Below, one piece after another: positions 33,526 to 41,390 of a DNA stretch of 64,000 nucleotides. The stretch spans positions 3,680,501 through 3,744,500 of the forward strand of contig NZ_AP024452.1 in assembly GCF_016865485.1 (NCBI RefSeq), written 5' to 3'. The DNA is from Luteitalea sp. TBR-22 (GTDB taxonomy: Bacteria; Acidobacteriota; Vicinamibacteria; Vicinamibacterales; Vicinamibacteraceae). Under the pieces are notes generated by a model. That model saw only the letters and a list, made by a program, of their open reading frames with translations, made no database searches and was not told the DNA's origin. Position numbers and translations under genes: made by a program. Position 1 is the first letter of the stretch. Each line of letters starts with the position of its first letter.

Positions 33526-34609
33526 CCGCTTCCCGTAGGACATCGTGCCCGAGCGGCACGGTGCGAGGCGACGACCCGTTCAGCCAGGCCGGCACCTTCC
33601 AGCGTACGGCATCGGGGCCGAGGACGCGATCGCCGACCAGTTCGCTCACCCGGTCGACGACCCCAGCCGCCCAGAAGGCGGCGTGCAGGGTCGGCCCCCC
33701 CTCGACGAGCAGCGCGTGGACGCCCCGCGCGGCCAGCACCCGCAGGGCGCCGGGAACCGTGCCGTCGGTGGCCAGGACCTCGACCCCGCGGGCGCGGAGC
33801 CGATCGACCCGATCGCCGCCGGCCTCTCCCTCGCTGGCCAGCACCAGCACCGGCCCCTGGTCGACCGAGCAGGCCAGGGCCGATGCCGGCGACAGCCCGG
33901 CGCGGCGATCGAACACGATGCGCGTGAGGGGCCGGGGCCGGAAGACGTCGCGGCACGTGAGCACCGGGTCGTCGATGGCCGCCGTCCGCGCGCCGACGGC
34001 AATCGCGTCGACCTGTGCACGCAGACGCTGCGTCCACCGTGCTGCCTCGGCCCCGGTGATCGTCGTCCGTTGGCCGTCGCGCGCCGCCACGGCGCCGTCC
34101 AGGCTCATCGCCACCTTGAGGTGCACGAACGGCCGGCCCTGCTCGACCGCGGTGAAGAACGGCGCGTTCTGCCGGCGCGCCTCGGCCTGCCCCACGCCGA
34201 CCGTGACGGCGATGCCCCGCGCACGCAGGTAGGCCAAACCCCGCCCCGACACCTGCGGGAACGGATCCCCGGTGGCCACCACCACGCGCCGGATGCCGGC
34301 CTCGGCGACGGCGACGCAGCACGGACCGGTCCGGCCGACGTGGCTGCAGGGCTCGAGGGTGCAGTACAGGGTCGTGCCGGCGGCGCGCGCACCGGCCTGC
34401 TGCAGGGCGACGATCTCGGCGTGCGGCCCGCCGGCCCGCTGGTGATGCCCGACCGCCACGACGACACCCTCGTCATCCACGAGGACGGCGCCGACGAGCG
34501 GATTCGGGGTCGTCGTCGCCCGGCCCCGCTCGGCATGCCAGAGCGCGCGGGCCATCAGGCGGGCGTCCTCCGGCCGGAGCACGCCCTCGACGTGCTGCAG
34601 GTCTACCAC
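33506..34609 (-). CDS. ribD: Bifunctional riboflavin deaminase/reductase
   Basis: Deaminates and then reduces the pyrimidine intermediate of riboflavin synthesis. It has 367 residues. The deaminase domain shows PNPLVGAVLV, the zinc ligands in HAEIVAL (near 63) and LYCTLEPCSHVGRTGPC (near 81-97). The reductase domain shows VHLKVAMSLDGAVAARDG, AIAVGARTAAIDDPVLTCR and ALLVEGGPTLHAAFW. The GTG start lies in the last codons of ftsY, a coupling between SRP-receptor and riboflavin genes. Confidence 0.95.
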   Translation of the reverse strand: MVDLQHVEGVLRPEDARLMARALWHAERGRATTTPNPLVGAVLVDDEGVVVAVGHHQRAGGPHAEIVALQQAGARAAGTTLYCTLEPCSHVGRTGPCCVAVAEAGIRRVVVATGDPFPQVSGRGLAYLRARGIAVTVGVGQAEARRQNAPFFTAVEQGRPFVHLKVAMSLDGAVAARDGQRTTITGAEAARWTQRLRAQVDAIAVGARTAAIDDPVLTCRDVFRPRPLTRIVFDRRAGLSPASALACSVDQGPVLVLASEGEAGGDRVDRLRARGVEVLATDGTVPGALRVLAARGVHALLVEGGPTLHAAFWAAGVVDRVSELVGDRVLGPDAVRWKVPAWLNGSSPRTVPLGHDVLREADVHRID

Positions 34610-35529
34610 GCCTGTTCGAACAGCGCGTCGACGTACTCGCGCGGCTCGAACGGCACGAGGTCGTCGATCTGCTCGCCGGTGCCCACGTATCGAATCGGCA
34701 GCCGCAGATCCTGCGCGATCGCGACCGCGACCCCGCCCTTGGCGGTGCCATCGAGCTTGGTGAGGATGATGCCGTTGACGCCCGACACCTTCATGAACTC
34801 GCGCGCCTGCTGCACGCCGTTCTGCCCGACCGTCGCATCGAGCACGAGGAGCACCTCGTGCGGCGCGCCCTCGACCTCCCGGGCCGCGACGCGCTTGATC
34901 TTGTCGAGCTCGTTCATCAGGTTGACGCGCGTGTGAAGGCGCCCCGCCGTGTCCACGAGCACGGGGTCGAGCCCACGGGCCCGCGCCGCGGCAATCGCGT
35001 CGAAGACCACCGCCGCCGGATCGGAGTTGGGCTGCGCGCGCACGAAACCGACGTCCGCGCGCCTGGTCCAGATCTCCAGTTGTTCGACGGCAGCGGCGCG
35101 GAAGGTGTCGGCCGCGCAGACCAGCGGCTTCTGCCCCTGCTGCTTCAGCAGGTTGGCCAGCTTGCCAATCGACGTCGTCTTGCCGGTGCCGTTCACGCCG
35201 ACGATGAGCACCACCTTCGGGTGCGCGCCGGACACCGGCGGCGGCGCCGCGCCCTCGAGGATCGTCAGGATCTCCTGCCGCACGATCGGCAGCAGGTCGT
35301 CGCCACGCCTGGCCTTCCGGCGCACGCTCTCGACGATGCGATCGGTGGCCGCCACGCCGACGTCACACGTGATCAGCGCCTCCTCGAGCGCCTCGATCGA
35401 CTCGATGCGACGGCTCCGCGCCTCGGCGGTCGCCGTGGTGGTGGAGGGCGCCGGGGCGCTCTCGAAGGCCCCGAACAGCTGGTCCTTGGTCTTCTGGAGG
35501 CTGGACTTCAGCCGGTCGAAAAAGCTCAC
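34603..35529 (-). CDS. ftsY: Signal recognition particle receptor FtsY
   Basis: SRP-receptor GTPase at the membrane. It is 308 residues from GTG 35529 (SFFDRLKSSLQKTK). The short N-terminal region lacks the long acidic A domain of E. coli. G-domain motifs are VGVNGTGKTTSIGKLANLL, DTFRAAAVEQLEIW, DTAGRLHTRVNLM and LTKLDGTAKGGVAVAI. A -10 box TACACT ends only six bases before GTG, so the message is probably leaderless. Confidence 0.96.
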   Translation of the reverse strand: MSFFDRLKSSLQKTKDQLFGAFESAPAPSTTTATAEARSRRIESIEALEEALITCDVGVAATDRIVESVRRKARRGDDLLPIVRQEILTILEGAAPPPVSGAHPKVVLIVGVNGTGKTTSIGKLANLLKQQGQKPLVCAADTFRAAAVEQLEIWTRRADVGFVRAQPNSDPAAVVFDAIAAARARGLDPVLVDTAGRLHTRVNLMNELDKIKRVAAREVEGAPHEVLLVLDATVGQNGVQQAREFMKVSGVNGIILTKLDGTAKGGVAVAIAQDLRLPIRYVGTGEQIDDLVPFEPREYVDALFEQAW

Positions 35530-35535
35530 ACGGCG

Positions 35536-35544
35536 AGTGTAGCA
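35536..35544 (-). promoter_or_regulatory. Extended -10 promoter of ftsY (leaderless candidate)
   Basis: Minus-strand TGCTACACT, then CGCCGT and the GTG start. The expected initiation point coincides with the start codon. The motif matches the ffh and tRNA-Ala promoters. Confidence 0.6.
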
Positions 35545-35545
35545 A

Positions 35546-35686
35546 TTTCAAAATTCCAGGAATTTCAGAATTTCATCGGCATCGCCACAGATCGCGGCGC
35601 CGCGCCGGGCGCCACGTCGCGCAACCCTGCAATCCTGCGATTCTGAAATTCCGAGATTCTGAAATTCTGAGATTCTGAAATTCTCC
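35546..35686. repeat. AT-rich inverted repeat block bracketing a GC hairpin
   Basis: The left part (35546-35575) reads AATTTC-type units, and the right part (35639-35686) is six 8-base units alternating GATTCTGA and AATTCTGA. The two arms are complementary (GAATTTCAGAATTTC against GAAATTCTGAGATTC). Between them lies a GC-rich segment that can fold (GGCGCC repeats near 35597-35612). It follows the gpsA stop and precedes the ftsY promoter. This A/T-rich DNA contrasts sharply with its surroundings. Confidence 0.75.
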
Positions 35687-36681
35687 TACGCCCGCTCCTG
35701 CTTCTGCGGGCGCAGCATCAGCGCCTCGGTGGCGGCCATCGGGTGGGTGCGGCCCGCCAGGACGTGCGCCATCTGCTCGGCGATGGGCAGTTCCACGCCC
35801 GCCATGGCGCCGAGCGCCAGGATGCCTTCCGCAGTGTTGACGCCCTCGGCCACCATCCGCATCCCGGAGAGGATGTCGGCCAGGTGCCGGCCGCGGCCGA
35901 GCTCGACGCCGAGGTGATGGTTCCGGCTTGCGGCGCCCGTGCACGTGAGCACCAGGTCGCCGAGTCCGCTCAGCCCGGCGAGCGTCTCCTGGCGGCCGCC
36001 GAGGGCCACGGCCAGGCGGGTCATCTCGGCGAGCCCGCGCGTCACCAGGCCGGCCATCGCGTTGTGCCCGAGGCCCAGCCCCTCCACCACGCCTGCCGCG
36101 ATCGCGATCACGTTCTTGTACGCCCCGCCGATCTCCACGCCCACGACATCGTCGGTCGCGTACAGGCGGAAGAAGCGCCCGCGGAACTCCTCCTGCACGT
36201 GGAGACTGGCCTCGGCGTCGGTGGCAGCGGCGACCACGGCCGTCGGCAGCTCGCGCGCGACCTCTTCGGCGAAGCTCGGTCCGGAGAGCACCACGACCGG
36301 ACACTCCGTCGGCAGTTCCTGCGCGATCACCTGCGACATGCGGAGCCAGTCGCCGCGCTCGAGCCCCTTGGTGGCACTGACGATGATCGTGCCAGGACGG
36401 ATGTGCGGCGCGAGCGTGCGCAACATGGCACGCGTGCCGTGCGACGGCACGGCCCAGACGATCATCGCGGCCCCGGCCACCGCCGATCTCGCGTCGTGCG
36501 TCGGCGCCACGCCATCGGGCAGCACGAGTCCCGGCAGGTACTCGGCGTTCTCGCGCGTGGCCGCCATCCGGGCCGCCATGGCGGCATCGCGAGCGCACAG
36601 CGGCACGACGTGCCCGACGCGCGCCAGGTGCATCGCGAGCGCCGTCCCCCACGAACCGGCGCCGACCACGGTCGTCGTCAC
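35686..36681 (-). CDS. gpsA: Glycerol-3-phosphate dehydrogenase (NAD(P)+)
   Basis: Makes sn-glycerol 3-phosphate for phospholipids. It is 331 residues from GTG 36681, which overlaps the plsY stop (GTGA). Motifs are the dinucleotide fold VVGAGSWGTALAMHLA, VSATKGLE, VLSGPSFAEEVAR, the catalytic-lysine region IGGAYKNVIAIAAG, and LSGLGDLVLTCTG. PlsY uses its product, so the two form a metabolic pair. Confidence 0.96.
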   Translation of the reverse strand: MTTTVVGAGSWGTALAMHLARVGHVVPLCARDAAMAARMAATRENAEYLPGLVLPDGVAPTHDARSAVAGAAMIVWAVPSHGTRAMLRTLAPHIRPGTIIVSATKGLERGDWLRMSQVIAQELPTECPVVVLSGPSFAEEVARELPTAVVAAATDAEASLHVQEEFRGRFFRLYATDDVVGVEIGGAYKNVIAIAAGVVEGLGLGHNAMAGLVTRGLAEMTRLAVALGGRQETLAGLSGLGDLVLTCTGAASRNHHLGVELGRGRHLADILSGMRMVAEGVNTAEGILALGAMAGVELPIAEQMAHVLAGRTHPMAATEALMLRPQKQERA

Positions 36682-37274
36682 AGTCGTTGCCCCAATCGTC
36701 GCTCGGTCCCGAGCCACAGCCGGCGCACGTTGCTGCGGTGCCGGAACGCCACGAACGCCGACGCCGCACAGGCGCCCCAGATCACCGGCGTCGAGGCGCC
36801 GAACCACGCGGCCAGTGGCGGCAGCGCCACCACGGCGCTCACCGAGCCGAGCGACACCAGCCGCGTGAACGCCACAACCAGCACGAAGAGCGCCGCCGCG
36901 ACGCCGGTGGCCGCCGGCGTCAGCACGGCGAAGGCGCCTGCGGTCGTGGCGAGGCCCTTGCCGCCGCGGAACCCGAGCCACGGCGGATAGACGTGCCCGA
37001 GCATCGCCGCGAGGCCTGCGCACACCATCAGCGGCGGCTGGCGGGTCAGCGCGGCCGCCACCCACACCGCCAGGCCGCCCTTGCCGGCGTCGAGCGCCAG
37101 CGCCGTCACGGCCGTCGCTGGCGAGGACACGCGCAGCACGTTGGTCGCGCCGACGTTGCCCGACCCGACGGTGCGCAGGTCGACGCCGCGCCGGCGCGTC
37201 AACAGGTAAGGGAACGGTATCGACCCGAGCAGGAAGCCGATCGCCACGACGAGTGCGAAGTCCGCGGGACGCAT
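36678..37274 (-). CDS. plsY: Acyl-phosphate:glycerol-3-phosphate acyltransferase
   Basis: Integral membrane enzyme for the first acylation in phospholipid synthesis. It is 198 residues with about five hydrophobic segments. The three conserved motifs are visible: GSIPFPYLL with the following RTVGSGNVGATNVLR, GHVYPPWLGFRGGKGLAT, and RHRSNVRRL near the end. It is coupled to gpsA and starts 22 bases after cinA. Confidence 0.95.
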   Translation of the reverse strand: MRPADFALVVAIGFLLGSIPFPYLLTRRRGVDLRTVGSGNVGATNVLRVSSPATAVTALALDAGKGGLAVWVAAALTRQPPLMVCAGLAAMLGHVYPPWLGFRGGKGLATTAGAFAVLTPAATGVAAALFVLVVAFTRLVSLGSVSAVVALPPLAAWFGASTPVIWGACAASAFVAFRHRSNVRRLWLGTERRLGQRL

Positions 37275-37296
37275 CAGCCCAGCAGGTCGGGGCGCG

Positions 37297-38586
37297 TCAG
37301 CGCACCGCTCCGACCGGATCGTGGCCCGTCAGCGCGAGCCGCAGCATGTCGAGGGCCGCCGACACCGACTGCTGGCGTACCACCGCCCGGTCACCGACGA
37401 AGCGGGCCTGCCGGCAGGCGGCGATGGTCGGCGTCTCGATGGCGATGAACACGGTGCCCACGGGCTTGGCCTCGGTGCCACCGTCGGGGCCGGCGATGCC
37501 GGTGATGCCGATGCCGACCTCGCTGCGGCAGCGCGTGCGCGCGCCGGCGGCCATGGCGCGGGCGACCGGTTCGCTCACCGCGCCGTGCTCGGCGATCAGC
37601 GGGGCGGGGACGCCGGCCAGCTCCGTCTTCAGTGCGTTGCTGTAGGTGATCACCCCGCCCTCGAGCCAGGCCGAACTGCCGGGCACGTCGGTCATCCGGG
37701 CCCCGAGCATGCCACCGGTGCACGACTCCACCACCGCCACCCGCCACCCGGCCTCGCGCAGCAGTCGACCGGCCAGTTCCTCGAGCGACTCGTCGCGCGT
37801 CGTGTAGACGGCCGGCCCGAGCGCCTCGGCGGCCTGTGCGATGGCGGCCTCGAGGGCGGCAACCGCCGGCGCTTCCTCCTCGCCGCGCACGAAGAGGTGC
37901 AGTTCGATGCGCCCGAGCGCCGCGAGGATCGTCGCCTCGATGGCCGGCGTGTGCGTGCGCCACTCGGCATAAAGCGGCAGCAGCGTGGCCTCGACCGCCG
38001 ACTCGCTGCGTCCGGCCACCTTCAGCCCGCGCGTGTAAGTCCGGGCCCGGCCGGCCCGCGCCGCCAGCGGCCCGTCGACGACCAGTTCGAGCATCGGCGC
38101 CATCTCGCGGGGCGGCCCCGGCAGCAGCACGACCGCCTGGGCGCCGACGTCGATCCACTGCCCCGGCGCGGTGCCATTCGGGTTGTCGAGGCGCAGCGCG
38201 CCCTCGATGAGCAGCGCCTGCCGGCGGTTGAGCGCCGGCATCGGGATCGCCCGCGCCGCGAACCGCGCCGCGATGCGGGCCAACTGCTCGGCGTCCTCGT
38301 GCATCGGCCGCCCGAGCGCCGCCGACACGGCTTGCCGCGTCAGGTCGTCGTCTGTCGGGCCCAGGCCGCCGGTGAGGACCACGAGATCGGCGCGCTGCAA
38401 CGCCGTGCGGACCGCGAGCTCGAGGTGGCCGGCGTGATCGCCCACCACGCTGCGCGCCACGACGTCGATGCCGAGCGCGGCCAGCCTGGCGGCGATGTGG
38501 CCGGAGTTGGTGTCGACGCGCCCGAGGGCCAGCAACTCGCTGCCGACGGCGATCGTCTCGGCGCGCGCGAACGCCGCGGGGCTCAT
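37297..38586 (-). CDS. cinA: CinA-family nicotinamide-nucleotide amidohydrolase / ADP-ribose pyrophosphatase-like
   Basis: Two-domain CinA of 429 residues from ATG 38586 (overlapping the pgpA stop, ATGA). The N-terminal MoaB/MogA-like domain has AVGSELLALGRVDTNSGHIA, VVLTGGLGPTDDDLTRQAV and LLPGPPREM. The C-terminal PncC domain has VVESCTGGMLGARMTDVPGS, EGGVITYSNALKT and GITGIAGPDGG. The family deamidates nicotinamide mononucleotide in pyridine-nucleotide salvage. Confidence 0.94.
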   Translation of the reverse strand: MSPAAFARAETIAVGSELLALGRVDTNSGHIAARLAALGIDVVARSVVGDHAGHLELAVRTALQRADLVVLTGGLGPTDDDLTRQAVSAALGRPMHEDAEQLARIAARFAARAIPMPALNRRQALLIEGALRLDNPNGTAPGQWIDVGAQAVVLLPGPPREMAPMLELVVDGPLAARAGRARTYTRGLKVAGRSESAVEATLLPLYAEWRTHTPAIEATILAALGRIELHLFVRGEEEAPAVAALEAAIAQAAEALGPAVYTTRDESLEELAGRLLREAGWRVAVVESCTGGMLGARMTDVPGSSAWLEGGVITYSNALKTELAGVPAPLIAEHGAVSEPVARAMAAGARTRCRSEVGIGITGIAGPDGGTEAKPVGTVFIAIETPTIAACRQARFVGDRAVVRQQSVSAALDMLRLALTGHDPVGAVR

Positions 38587-39065
38587 GCGAGCATCCATGC
38601 CGGCGCGACCCACGCCAGGCCCTGGACACACGCGTACGCATAGATCGCGGCCATCAGGTCGTCGCTCATCACGCCCCAGCCGCCCGGCAGGGCCTCGAGC
38701 CGGTTGCACGGCGGCGGCTTGATGACGTCGAAGATGCGGAACAGCACGAAGCCGACGAGGGCACCGGTCACCGACACCGGCACGCACGCCAGCGTCACCA
38801 GCATCCCCAGGACCTCGTCGATGACCACCGGGCCCGGATCGATGTGGCCGAAATGCGACTCGGCCGCGGTCGCCGCCCACACGCCGAGCAGGTAGACCAC
38901 GACGATCGCCACCAGGTCGAGCCAGGGCATGCCGAGCCGCCCGGCGACCGCTCGCACCGCGACGAACACGGCCAGGCCGGCCAGCGAACCGAAGGTACCG
39001 GGGGCGAACGGCACGTAGCCGACGCCGAGGGCCGTCGCCACGGCCAGGGACACGCGAGAAGACAC
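38583..39065 (-). CDS. pgpA: Phosphatidylglycerophosphatase A
   Basis: Membrane phosphatase of phosphatidylglycerol synthesis, 160 residues from GTG 39065. Motifs are FAPGTFGSLAG, GPVVIDEVLGM, FRIFDVIKPPPCNRLEALPG and GWGVMSDDLMA, with hydrophobic segments between. pgpA-cinA adjacency with a four-base overlap is common. It starts 11 bases after the RDD gene. Confidence 0.94.
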   Translation of the reverse strand: MSSRVSLAVATALGVGYVPFAPGTFGSLAGLAVFVAVRAVAGRLGMPWLDLVAIVVVYLLGVWAATAAESHFGHIDPGPVVIDEVLGMLVTLACVPVSVTGALVGFVLFRIFDVIKPPPCNRLEALPGGWGVMSDDLMAAIYAYACVQGLAWVAPAWMLA

Positions 39066-39076
39066 CAGGGGACTCC

Positions 39077-39952
39077 TCAGGCCGCCGGCCCCACACGGGT
39101 ACCGGCCAGGCGGTCATGGGCGCCGCGTCGCTCGGGGTCGAGGAACAGCGGCAACAGGCCCAGGCCGACGGGGGCGGCGCAGAGCACGAGGGCCACGCCG
39201 CGCACCACGGCATGGCCGAACGGCACGCGCGCGTCGTCGTGGTAGGTGACGCGCAGGTGCGTGAGCATCTTGCCGATCGTCTGTCCCGAGGCCGCGACGA
39301 ACGTCACCTGGTAGGCCACGTCGAGCAGGAACAGGAAGCCGACCAGCGGCACGAGCGGGATCAGGCGCCACTCGTCGACGCCCACTCCTGCGACCCGGAG
39401 CGTGAGCCACACGACGAGGACGTCGATGGCGACCAGGATCGCCGCGTCGATGGCCCCGGCGCGCATCCGCGGACCGAGCCCGTCGCCCTGAACGACGGGC
39501 GCGATGCGGGGGGCCGGCGCCTCGTCGGCCACGACCGGTCCGGCGTCGATCGTCGGCTCGTCGGGCCAGGCGAAGGCGGGAGGCGCCGCGACGTCCGCGT
39601 CATCGTCGTCGAGCGGCGGGGTCTCGACGCGCGGCGGCGTGCGCGGCGGCTCCAGCTTGCGCCGCACCGCCAGAGGTGGACCCGCCGGCGGGATGCCGAC
39701 CGGCGGCGGCTCGGGCATGGTCGGCTCCTCGAACAACGGCAGGTCGAGGGCGCCGTCCGCGGCGGCCGACGGATCGAGGGCGAGCGGCCGACGACGACGC
39801 GACGGCTCCCACGCGCGGGTCGCCCGCGGCGGCCCTTCGGGCGTGACCGGGTCGGCCTCGCGCGGGGCGGTGGCGAGCGAGAAGTCGTAGCCGCAATTGC
39901 GGCACCGCTCCACGTCGTCGTAACTCAGGTAACTGCACTTCGGACAGCGCAT
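39077..39952 (-). CDS. Zinc-ribbon RDD-family membrane protein
   Basis: A 291-residue protein. It starts with a four-cysteine zinc ribbon (MRCPKCSYLSYDDVERCRNCG, Cys 3, 6, 17, 20), followed by a Pro/Asp-rich cytoplasmic linker to about residue 160, and then an RDD domain with membrane helices: RMRAGAIDAAILVAIDVLVV, LIPLVPLVGFLFLLDVAYQ, SGQTIGKMLTHLRV, and RGAHDRLAGTRV at the end. RDD proteins are thought to transport ions or small solutes, but their role is mostly unknown. It lies between ntrX-like and pgpA. Confidence 0.85.
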   Translation of the reverse strand: MRCPKCSYLSYDDVERCRNCGYDFSLATAPREADPVTPEGPPRATRAWEPSRRRRPLALDPSAAADGALDLPLFEEPTMPEPPPVGIPPAGPPLAVRRKLEPPRTPPRVETPPLDDDDADVAAPPAFAWPDEPTIDAGPVVADEAPAPRIAPVVQGDGLGPRMRAGAIDAAILVAIDVLVVWLTLRVAGVGVDEWRLIPLVPLVGFLFLLDVAYQVTFVAASGQTIGKMLTHLRVTYHDDARVPFGHAVVRGVALVLCAAPVGLGLLPLFLDPERRGAHDRLAGTRVGPAA

Positions 39953-39975
39953 CGATCAATCCGTCGGTCGCGTGG

Positions 39976-41388
39976 TCATACCACGTTGGGCGTCTCGAGC
40001 GCCACGGGTCCCTCGCGGTTCTCGCGTCGCGCCGGCACGATCCCGAAGGCCTTCATCTTGCGGTACAGGTTGCTGCGCTCGACGCCGAGGATCTCGGCGG
40101 TGCGCGAGATGTTGCCCTGCTGTGCCGCCAGCGTCCGCACGATGTAGTCGCGTTCGAAGCGCTCGCGCGCCTCGTGCAACGGCAGGGACGGCCCGGTGGC
40201 CAGCTCCGGCAACCCGTCGGCGACCTGCACGCCCTGGAGGAAGGTCAGGTGCACGGGCTCGACGATCTCGCCCGGGACCATGATGAGCAGGCGTTCCACC
40301 ACGTTGCGCAGTTCGCGCACGTTGCCCGGCCACGGGTAGCGCCGGAGCACGTCCATCGCCTCGGGGGCAATCTGCCGCGGCCGCCGGCCGTGCTCGCGCG
40401 AGAGTTCCTGCATGAAGTGCGCGATGAGGCGAGGGATGTCCTCCTCGCGCTCGCGCAGCGGCGGCACGAAGATCGGGATCACGTTGAGGCGGAAGAACAG
40501 GTCCTCGCGGAAGCGCCCCGCGCGGATCTCGGCGGTAAGGTCCTTGTTGGTCGCGGCGAGCACCCGCACGTCGACCTTCACGCTGTCGTGGCCGCCGACC
40601 GGATCGACCACCTGCTCCTGCAGCACGCGCAGCACCTTGGCCTGCGTCTTCAGGGTCATGTCGGCGACCTCGTCGAGGAAGATCGTGCCTTCGTCGGCGA
40701 GCTCGAAGCGCCCGCGCCGGTCCGACACCGCGCCGGTGAACGCCCCGCGCACGTGGCCGAACAGCTCGCTCTCGATCAGCTCCTCGGGGATCGCGGCGCA
40801 GTTGACCTCGACGAACGGGCCGCTCCGGCGTCGGCTCAGGGCGTGGATGCTGCGCGCGACCAGTTCCTTGCCGGTGCCGTTCTCGCCGAAGATCAGCACC
40901 CGGCCGTTGGTGGGCGCGGCCATCGCGATCTGCTCGCGCAGCGACCGCATGACGTAGCTCTCCCCCACCATCACGAACCGCTTGTCGACGTGCTCGCGCA
41001 GCGCCCGGTTCTCTTCCTCGAGCTGGCGCTGCCGGAGGGCGTTGCGCACCACGTGCAGCGTCTTGTCGATCGAGAGCGGCTTCTCCACGAAGTCGAAGGC
41101 GCCCATCTTCACGGCGCGCACCGCCGACTCGATGTTGCCGTGTCCCGAGATGACCACCACCGCCGCGTCGACGTGCCGATCGCGCAGGCGTGAGAGGGTG
41201 ACCAGCCCGTCGATGCCGGGCAGCCACACGTCGAGCAGGATGATGTCGAAGTGGCGCCCCGGGGCGATCTCCAGGCAGGCCTCGCCGCTCGGGACGGCCT
41301 CGACCTCGAAGCCCTCGTCGCGCAGCACGCCCGACAGGGCCGACCGCACGCCGGCTTCGTCGTCGACGATGAGGACGCTCGGGCGCAT
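39976..41388 (-). CDS. Sigma-54-dependent response regulator, NtrX/NtrC type
   Basis: Transcription activator of 470 residues from ATG 41388, two bases after its kinase. The receiver domain has VDDEAGVRSALSG and the phosphorylation site Asp53 in ILLDVWLPG. The AAA+ domain has Walker A GENGTGKE, the sigma-54 contact loop GAFTGA (in FGHVRGAFTGAVSD), Walker B GTIFLDEVADM and the arginine-finger region FREDLFFRLNVIPI. The Fis-type helix-turn-helix at the end is GNISRTAEILGVERSNLYRK. The pair resembles NtrY/NtrX; its targets are unknown. Confidence 0.93.
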   Translation of the reverse strand: MRPSVLIVDDEAGVRSALSGVLRDEGFEVEAVPSGEACLEIAPGRHFDIILLDVWLPGIDGLVTLSRLRDRHVDAAVVVISGHGNIESAVRAVKMGAFDFVEKPLSIDKTLHVVRNALRQRQLEEENRALREHVDKRFVMVGESYVMRSLREQIAMAAPTNGRVLIFGENGTGKELVARSIHALSRRRSGPFVEVNCAAIPEELIESELFGHVRGAFTGAVSDRRGRFELADEGTIFLDEVADMTLKTQAKVLRVLQEQVVDPVGGHDSVKVDVRVLAATNKDLTAEIRAGRFREDLFFRLNVIPIFVPPLREREEDIPRLIAHFMQELSREHGRRPRQIAPEAMDVLRRYPWPGNVRELRNVVERLLIMVPGEIVEPVHLTFLQGVQVADGLPELATGPSLPLHEARERFERDYIVRTLAAQQGNISRTAEILGVERSNLYRKMKAFGIVPARRENREGPVALETPNVV

Positions 41389-41390
41389 GG